Assembly (NCBI GenBank): GCA_009602735.1
Contig: WELA01012344.1
Span: 433 to 33,347 of the forward strand
Reading direction: 5' to 3'
DNA length: 32,915 nucleotides
Source of the DNA: Mesotaenium endlicherianum
Lineage: Eukaryota > Streptophyta > Zygnematophyceae > Zygnematales > Mesotaeniaceae
Made by a program: the position numbers and the translations under genes. Below are positions 28,264 to 32,915 of this stretch, piece by piece (position 1 is the first letter of the stretch; every line of letters begins with the position of its first letter). Under the pieces are notes generated by a model. It saw only the letters and a program-made list of their open reading frames with translations. It ran no database searches and was not told the origin of the DNA.

Positions 28264-28325
28264 CGACCGACAAGGACGGGACAACCTGACGCGAAGGTAT
28301 ACCGACAATCCGACACCCTTACTAG
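28264..28325 (+). repeat. Direct repeat, copy 2 (62 bp)
   Basis: Partner of 27969-28030. Confidence 0.75.
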
Positions 28326-28438
28326 CTACCCGTACATTTCCTATCCCCTAGCATCCCCGGGGGCATACCCGGCGGGGTTGCCTATCTTGCATGACAATTC
28401 AGACATGGTTGGTGAAAGATCCCACTTGGTACCCGCGC

Positions 28439-28542
28439 CAACCCATCGGGTTGACCTCCACCCATGTGGGCGGCGACACCACGTGTGAAGGGAAAGAGTA
28501 TGCGCATGATCCTAGAGCGGTCTCACAACTGCTTCGAAGCAG
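28439..28542. repeat. Palindrome group
   Basis: CAACCC/GGGTTG around ATC (28439-28453), CCCATGTGGG (about 28461-28470), and the perfect 14-base palindrome CTGCTTCGAAGCAG (28529-28542). Confidence 0.6.
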
Positions 28543-29221
28543 ATTCTCGTGAGTGGATCGTGGATCCAAGTGTTTAATCTTACCGACCATGCACTAAGCC
28601 ATTCTCACCTACCACCTTACCCGACCGACCACTAAGCCCTATCATTACCCACCACCCTCGAGCAACCCTTGCTAGACACTGAGCGGGATCGACGGCAATG
28701 AGCATGACACCGTCATCCCTGACGATACTACTCTAGCTCCTCGTTCAGCTGCAATCTCGTCCCCTCGCCCTCCGCTGGAGGAGAGGTTTCATAATCCATA
28801 TTTCACTTAGTGATTAATTGCCCAGTAGTGCCCAATTTAGACCTCTACTATTCTTTTCTTATTCACAACACATAAGCTGTGAGCTTTCCTCTTGTTGGGG
28901 GGTTTTTTACCCACCACCACCTAGTTTAGCCGGTCAGTAGTTAGTTCAAGAAGGAGTCCCTTCCCTGGGTCACCGCCCAGTCTAGTGGTTTTCTTGCTTG
29001 CTAGCCATGCCGATGCCTAACTTCCCCCGATGGTCTCCGTCACGACACCTTTCTTGAGAGTGCCGTGACTTAGTCACAAATTAGCATGCATGCATACCTT
29101 CTCGTCGTTGTCACTTGTGGAACTTAAACTATGTCGCGTCACTTAGCATGCATGCAAGCCTCGTGACGATTGTGCGTGCTCACTTAAGCTTTCGGTTAGC
29201 ATGCTCGATTAGGTGGCCATT

Positions 29222-29359
29222 TGTAACGATACGAACAAAAAGGTAACTTGAGGTACTTTGATCGTGTGCCAATTGTACTTATACAATTCAAACCGACACT
29301 TTTTGTTACTTCGCGACGTGTCGCACGCGTCGCATCCGGCCACGCAGCGGATCGCTACA
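29222..29359 (-). repeat. TRIM 3' LTR (element on minus strand)
   Basis: 138 bases; ends with CTACA on the plus strand, next to the polypurine tract complement. Confidence 0.82.
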
Positions 29360-29520
29360 CTCCTCCCACCTACAAGTGTGCACGTCCCGGGCACTTAGGC
29401 CGCGGCTGCGCGAGGAACGTTGTTTTGAGATAGTGTCCTTTCTTCGTACAATCCGATCGACCAGTCTCGCATCCATCAGGATTTGACCTCTGGTCTCCTG
29501 GACACAGTTGAGTATGTAGC

Positions 29521-29532
29521 GCTCCGATACCA
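29521..29532 (-). other. TRIM primer binding site
   Basis: The complement reads TGGTATCGGAGC, identical to the core of the G3 primer binding site. Confidence 0.82.
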
Positions 29533-29533
29533 A

Positions 29534-29673
29534 TGTAACGATATGAACGAAAAGGTAACTCGAGGTACATTGGATCTCGCCCCAATTGTACTTATAAAAT
29601 TCAAATTGACACTTCTCGTCGCTCTTGCGACGTGTTGCACGCGCCGCATCCGGCCACGCGGCGGATCGTTACA
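29534..29673 (-). repeat. TRIM 5' LTR
   Basis: 140 bases with the perfect 9-base terminal inverse TGTAACGAT/ATCGTTACA. On the minus strand it contains TTTTATAAGTA, a TATA-like box. Confidence 0.82.
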
Positions 29674-31367
29674 CCTTTGAGCCCACGTTTCCTCGCGTGT
29701 CGACTCTGCCGTGGCAGCTCTGACGAGAGGCCATGGCTGAGTTGGCTTGTCTTCTCAGCGTGGCCTGACTTGGCAATCGCTGAGATTGCTGCTTTGTAAG
29801 CTTTGCCTGACTTGGCAGCTATTGGCATGGACCATTTTGCAGGTCTTGTCAGCCTCACGGCCGACTTGGCTTGTCAAATCTTACCAATAATCGAGTGTCG
29901 AGTTTGACCTGTTGTAGTCACTCTCGCGTATGACTTTGACCAAGACTTTCAACGCTGAATTTCATACATCAGCAGTTTGGTCGGGAGTCAACACTGACTT
30001 TTCGTACCTGAGTCAGCCGAGACTTGCGGCACGCGTGCTGCGCCGTCCAAGTCATGTCCAACTAGTTGTAGTCGCGACATTCCTCTCCAAACCGACTTAC
30101 ATTTATTCGATAATCTGTAAAGTATTTTCATCTCAACCTCGTTTTCATCGAATCACTTCACTGCTGTCGCTTTCCCCCAACTTCCCCCCATCCGTCCGCA
30201 CCCTACACTAGCTCCTCGGTGGGAAATGCGTGACGTGTTTGTTGGTGGACCGCTCTTTTTAACTCGAAGTCCAAGGTAGCACAATGTACAGCAGTCATAC
30301 AACCGTGAGGGACTGACTACAAGGGACAGCTTACGTTGCATTCGCCAGTTGCGCCCGAAGTGCATCAATCTCCAGCAATATGCTGGAAAGTGACGTCAGC
30401 GACAAGTGCTACGAAGAGGTCATATTCGCAGCTTCGAAAACAATCCTGTAGATATGGCGCTCTGCCCATATGGAGTGCCGCGTGGAGCGCAAATTCACTT
30501 GGTGACGTTGTGGGCGGATGTATAAACGTCGTCTATTGTGAGGTCACTGCAGAAGTGTACTGCATTTGGCTCTAAAGGGGCCGAGGTAGGCTGCAATCGA
30601 GCATTGCGAAGTTGCACGCGGTCCCGGGTGACGCCGTTCCGAGGCGCCAGAAACTATCGAATGGATGCCCGATGGTCCCTTGGTCCCGTGGTCGTGAGTT
30701 CTCTCTGAGATGCACTGGCTGCTGTTCCTAAATCTGTGGCCAGCATATCTGGACAGACAAGAATTTTACCTCCTCATAAATTATCCGGCTACTAATAAAA
30801 TCAAATCGTTGCAAGGTTACAGGCCGTGAGCATTTGATTACTATTTGAGAGAGCTTAAATGCGCAAGGATTCTTTCTGCAAGAGCCAGGCATAAGCCGGC
30901 ATGGGGGAGCCCTCGGGGGATATCGTGCAAGAAGCAGCTCATCAGCCGGGAGCTAGAAAGGATGTGACGCTGCAGTCTTTGAGTGGCCTGACTGCTAAAT
31001 CAACACATTCAGGCACGAAACTTGATGGTTACCCTCCTGCATTTGCATTGCAATTGTCCGAACTTATCACAACGTCAATACATTCCATAGCTAAGAAAAT
31101 ATGGTGGTGTGCAGAAGTTGCTGTTAGTAATTAGCAGATTCATTTTCAGTATGGTCTTATTGTTATCAGCCGTAGAGGGGCTTATGTGCTGCTGGTTTTT
31201 GATCATCCCCATACCTCTGCCCTAGAAAGGGAGGCACACGTGTATTGATAGCTGATCTTGATTTCGCCAACCTTTCTTTCCAGCATGTAATTCTGCAAAA
31301 TATCGCAAGCCACTGTGGTCACCTTTCTTGCCCAACTTGCATTCCACAGAGCACAGTCTAATCTCAG
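29674..31367 (+). other. Upstream region of the ABCG gene; possible promoter and first exon
   Basis: No family-bearing ORF. Between 29740 and 29880 short GACTTGGC-type repeats occur. Four TGACG boxes lie on the plus strand at 30231, 30391 (as the palindrome TGACGTCA), 30503 and 30629; bZIP factors bind such sites in plants. An ATG at 30901 opens a 77-codon frame to 31134 and could include a first exon of the transporter gene, but no donor site there is convincing. Confidence 0.35.
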
Positions 31368-31487
31368 GTTGCATCAACACTTTGCTCTGAAACAGTTCAT
31401 GGCGAGGACGACAACGAGTCTCTTAAATGGGCGGCACTTGAAAGATTACCAACCTTTGATCGACTCAAGACGGCCATCTTAACCAGG
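31368..31487 (+). CDS. ABCG/PDR-type transporter, N-terminal exon (partial gene)
   Basis: The frame reads D-N-E-S-L-K-W-A-A-L-E-R-L-P-T-F-D-R-L-K-T-A-I-L, the N-terminal signature of plant full-size ABCG (pleiotropic drug resistance) transporters, plasma-membrane ATP-driven exporters. A stop at 31359-31361 upstream and TCTCAG at 31362-31367 favour an exon start at 31368; AACAG at 31391-31395 is an alternative. Downstream the frame meets TAG after about 14 more codons, so an exon end is needed. AGG|GCAAGT at 31485-31493 fits a GC-AG intron donor and joins in phase 0 with the exon at 32318. Earlier exons are not identified. The nucleotide-binding and membrane domains are beyond the window. Confidence 0.7.
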
Positions 31488-32046
31488 GCAAGTGTCATCT
31501 GCATCTTCAACTGGGGGGTGATGTAGCGATGAACTGCCTCCTGGATATGGCACTAGAGCAAGCACGACCTCATCTGTTTGCCGAGGGGAAGCCACAGCAA
31601 GTGACTGGAACCACAGATAATTAGGATGAGCAGGCGCGCAGGGCTTGTGCTTTTGATCATCCGACTGCCCGGCTAGAGCTGCACCTTGCAACCTGCACGA
31701 TGATTTCAGAAAAGTAGCGCCGTACCCTACACTTTGTATGTTATGTGGATCAGCCTGGTAAATTGCAACAACACCTGGTTGAGCCTCCCCCCCTTTTTGA
31801 GTCGCAGGTTGCTAGCAATGGCTGGCAGTATTTTGTATGCACACATGTGCGCGGGGGCTTTGGGAGTGGGGTTCTAACTTAACCGGCACCTCTCCGGTTG
31901 CCTGGTTGCCAGGTTCCGCAGAGTAGTACATCAGACATTGATCCCCCACCTTAACCCATTTGCACCGTGGCAAGCCCCCCAGGGGTTCAGGGGACTGTGG
32001 AAAGGGAAGAGGCACCAAAGAAGCCTGTGAATTAATGCTCATCCCG

Positions 32047-32089
<43 letters not shown>

Positions 32090-32317
32090 CAAGAGGTGCC
32101 GATGGGTGCTTCCAAAGCTTGTACGGACGGACTTGACTGGCACCCAGTCCCAGGGGCCAATCGGACGACTCAGCCACCCGGGGGACGGTCGTGGGGGGCT
32201 GATCATGAGGACCGTCGGCGCGGTTGCCGACGCCCCTACGTCATGTCTCATGTATGGGTGCATGCGTCCGTGCGTGTGTTGACGTTGGCGTGGGCGTGGG
32301 CGTGGGCGTGGGCGCAG
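31488..32317 (+). other. Intron of the ABCG gene, with simple repeats
   Basis: Predicted GC-AG intron of 830 bases. It contains about seven GGAGCA units (32047-32090) and, right before the acceptor, about five GGGCGT units (32287-32315). The 3' end has no pyrimidine tract. Frames running through the repeats on either strand are repeat artefacts. Confidence 0.55.
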
Positions 32318-32466
32318 GCTCTGGACGATGGCGGGATCGTGCATGAGGAGGTGGATGTGCGGCAGCTGTCGGCGGCAGAGCGCGCCAAGCTGGTGGAGAG
32401 AGTGCTGGAGACTGCGGACCAGGACAACAGCACCATGCTGGCCAAGTTCCGCCAGCGCCTGGACAG
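32318..32466 (+). CDS. ABCG/PDR-type transporter, following exon
   Basis: The exon opens after GCGCAG and encodes E-V-D-V-R-Q-L-S-A-A-E-R-A-K-L-V-E-R-V-L, then A-D-Q-D-N-S-T-M-L-A-K-F-R-Q-R-L-D-R. This matches the segment that follows W-A-A-L-E-R-L-P in plant PDR transporters (the E-V-D-V-R-x-L, E-R, D-N-E and R-I-D-R-V-G landmarks). The exon ends ACAG|GTGTGT at 32466/32467, splitting an Arg codon in phase 2, which suits the family's D-R-V-G. GC content rises sharply here compared with the repeat-rich part of the window. The next exon is not seen in the remaining 449 bases. Likely role: export of lipophilic compounds or hormones across the plasma membrane; substrate cannot be inferred. Confidence 0.78.
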
Positions 32467-32915
32467 GTGTGTGCGCGTGGAGTCCTCCTGTCTCTGGCCA
32501 TGCCACTCGCCACATGCTACGCGTCCTCTCCAGTCTGCCTCTTTATTGGTCGCCGCCAGCTCTCTTCCCATTTGTTATCTCCGAAGCCCCACATCCCTCC
32601 CCCCAGCAACAAGGGAATCCCCCTCTGGAAGAAGATGGCCAGGGTATAAGCATGTGCTCTCATTCTGACTGTCACTCTCTCGTTAGTCGAGGGCGTACCC
32701 CGCAAACTTTGCGGTGTTGGCGAAATGGTGGCTCATGCTTTCGATGTCGTGTCCGCGGGTGCTTGACCACGTCAGGTCGGCTTCTACCAAAAACAGGCCA
32801 GGGCTGGAAGTGGCTCGTGTCTGCGTCTAGAAGGAAGTATTAAAGTAACAACAGCAATCCCAAGAAGCTTTGCAGAGGGGAGGTGGAACAGGGGGAACAG
32901 CCGGAGGGGGGAGGG
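32467..32915 (+). other. Start of the next ABCG intron; nothing further recognised
   Basis: Begins with the GTGTGT donor. Overlapping frames on both strands here lack family motifs. The last 40 bases are purine-rich. Confidence 0.5.

Larger units (their letters stand above)
27089..29221. other. Non-coding stretch with short repeats and hairpins; no gene recognised
   Basis: No ORF above about 80 codons and none with family features. Visible structure: a 62-base direct repeat (27969-28030 and 28264-28325), an inverted repeat (28028-28081), compact palindromes near 28439-28542, and a TTAGCATGCATGCA box at 29081 and 29143 with a shorter third copy at 29196. Confidence 0.6.
29222..29673 (-). mobile_element. 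TRIM: miniature LTR retrotransposon (452 bp)
   Basis: Two terminal direct repeats of 138 and 140 bases (29222-29359, 29534-29673), about 80% identical, each begin TGTAACGAT; the right copy ends ATCGTTACA, the exact inverse. On the minus strand, one base after the LTR, lies TGGTATCGGAGC (complement of 29521-29532), an initiator-Met PBS. Directly before the other LTR is AGGTGGGAGGAG (complement of 29360-29371), a polypurine tract. The internal domain is 174 bases with no coding capacity. Flanks CCATT and CCTTT fit a 5-base target duplication with one change. The size fits the TRIM class. Confidence 0.85.

Noticed and set aside
28249..28488. 79-codon frame
   Set aside because: Runs through repeats and palindromes with no motif.
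32039..32571. Long minus-strand frames with Pro/Thr/Arg repeats
   Set aside because: Produced by GGAGCA and GGGCGT simple repeats; the plus strand carries the ABCG exon.
1..32915. tRNA, rRNA, CRISPR or prokaryotic operon features
   Set aside because: None seen; spliced exons and LTR elements indicate a eukaryotic nuclear sequence.

Overview
This window is a eukaryotic, repeat-dominated stretch, most likely from a streptophyte (plant or charophyte-alga-like) genome. Three things point there: two exons at the right end that encode the N-terminus of a plant-type full-size ABCG/PDR transporter, initiator-Met-tRNA primer binding sites on three LTR elements, and chromodomain Ty3/gypsy elements of plant style. 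The species cannot be fixed from the sequence. Almost everything else is transposable-element material, much of it broken.

Layout. (1) 1-2844: G1, a decayed gag-pol of a Ty3/gypsy element, cut by the window start. (2) 2845-9460: G2, a different chromodomain Ty3/gypsy element with both LTRs, joined to G1 inside the RNase H region; its right LTR is clipped and G1 does not resume after it. (3) 9461-11203: no recognisable gene, one promoter-like patch. (4) 11204-12023: a Mutator-like MITE with 164-bp inverted ends and a 9-bp target duplication. (5) 12041-16560: the relic, on the minus strand, of a tyrosine-recombinase (DIRS order, PAT/Ngaro-like) retrotransposon, with direct repeats on its 3' side. 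(6) 16561-25393: G3, a sister copy of G1 with both 720-bp LTRs, gag, pol and an additional 558-codon ORF between pol and the 3' LTR. (7) 25394-27088: G4, a truncated third Ty3/gypsy lineage. (8) 27089-29221: non-coding sequence with short repeats and hairpins. (9) 29222-29673: a 452-bp TRIM on the minus strand. (10) 29674-32915: upstream region and first visible exons of the ABCG gene, which runs off the window.

Most notable. First, G3 carries an extra ORF of unrecognised family in the position where retroviruses carry env. It is preceded by a TACTAAC branch-site match and a CAG acceptor one base before its ATG, and the U5 part of the LTR holds a GGTAAGT donor, which suggests a spliced subgenomic mRNA. 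Second, all three Ty3/gypsy lineages that retain a gag/pol junction show the same device: an X_XXY_YYZ heptamer in the correct gag register, pol in the -1 frame, and a hairpin whose stem contains the gag stop codon. In G3 this is a textbook arrangement (TTTAAAA, 7-nt spacer, perfect 10-bp stem). Third, two single-N positions are flanked by 31-32-bp duplications and are best read as unmerged contig overlaps; one of them artificially breaks G3 pol.
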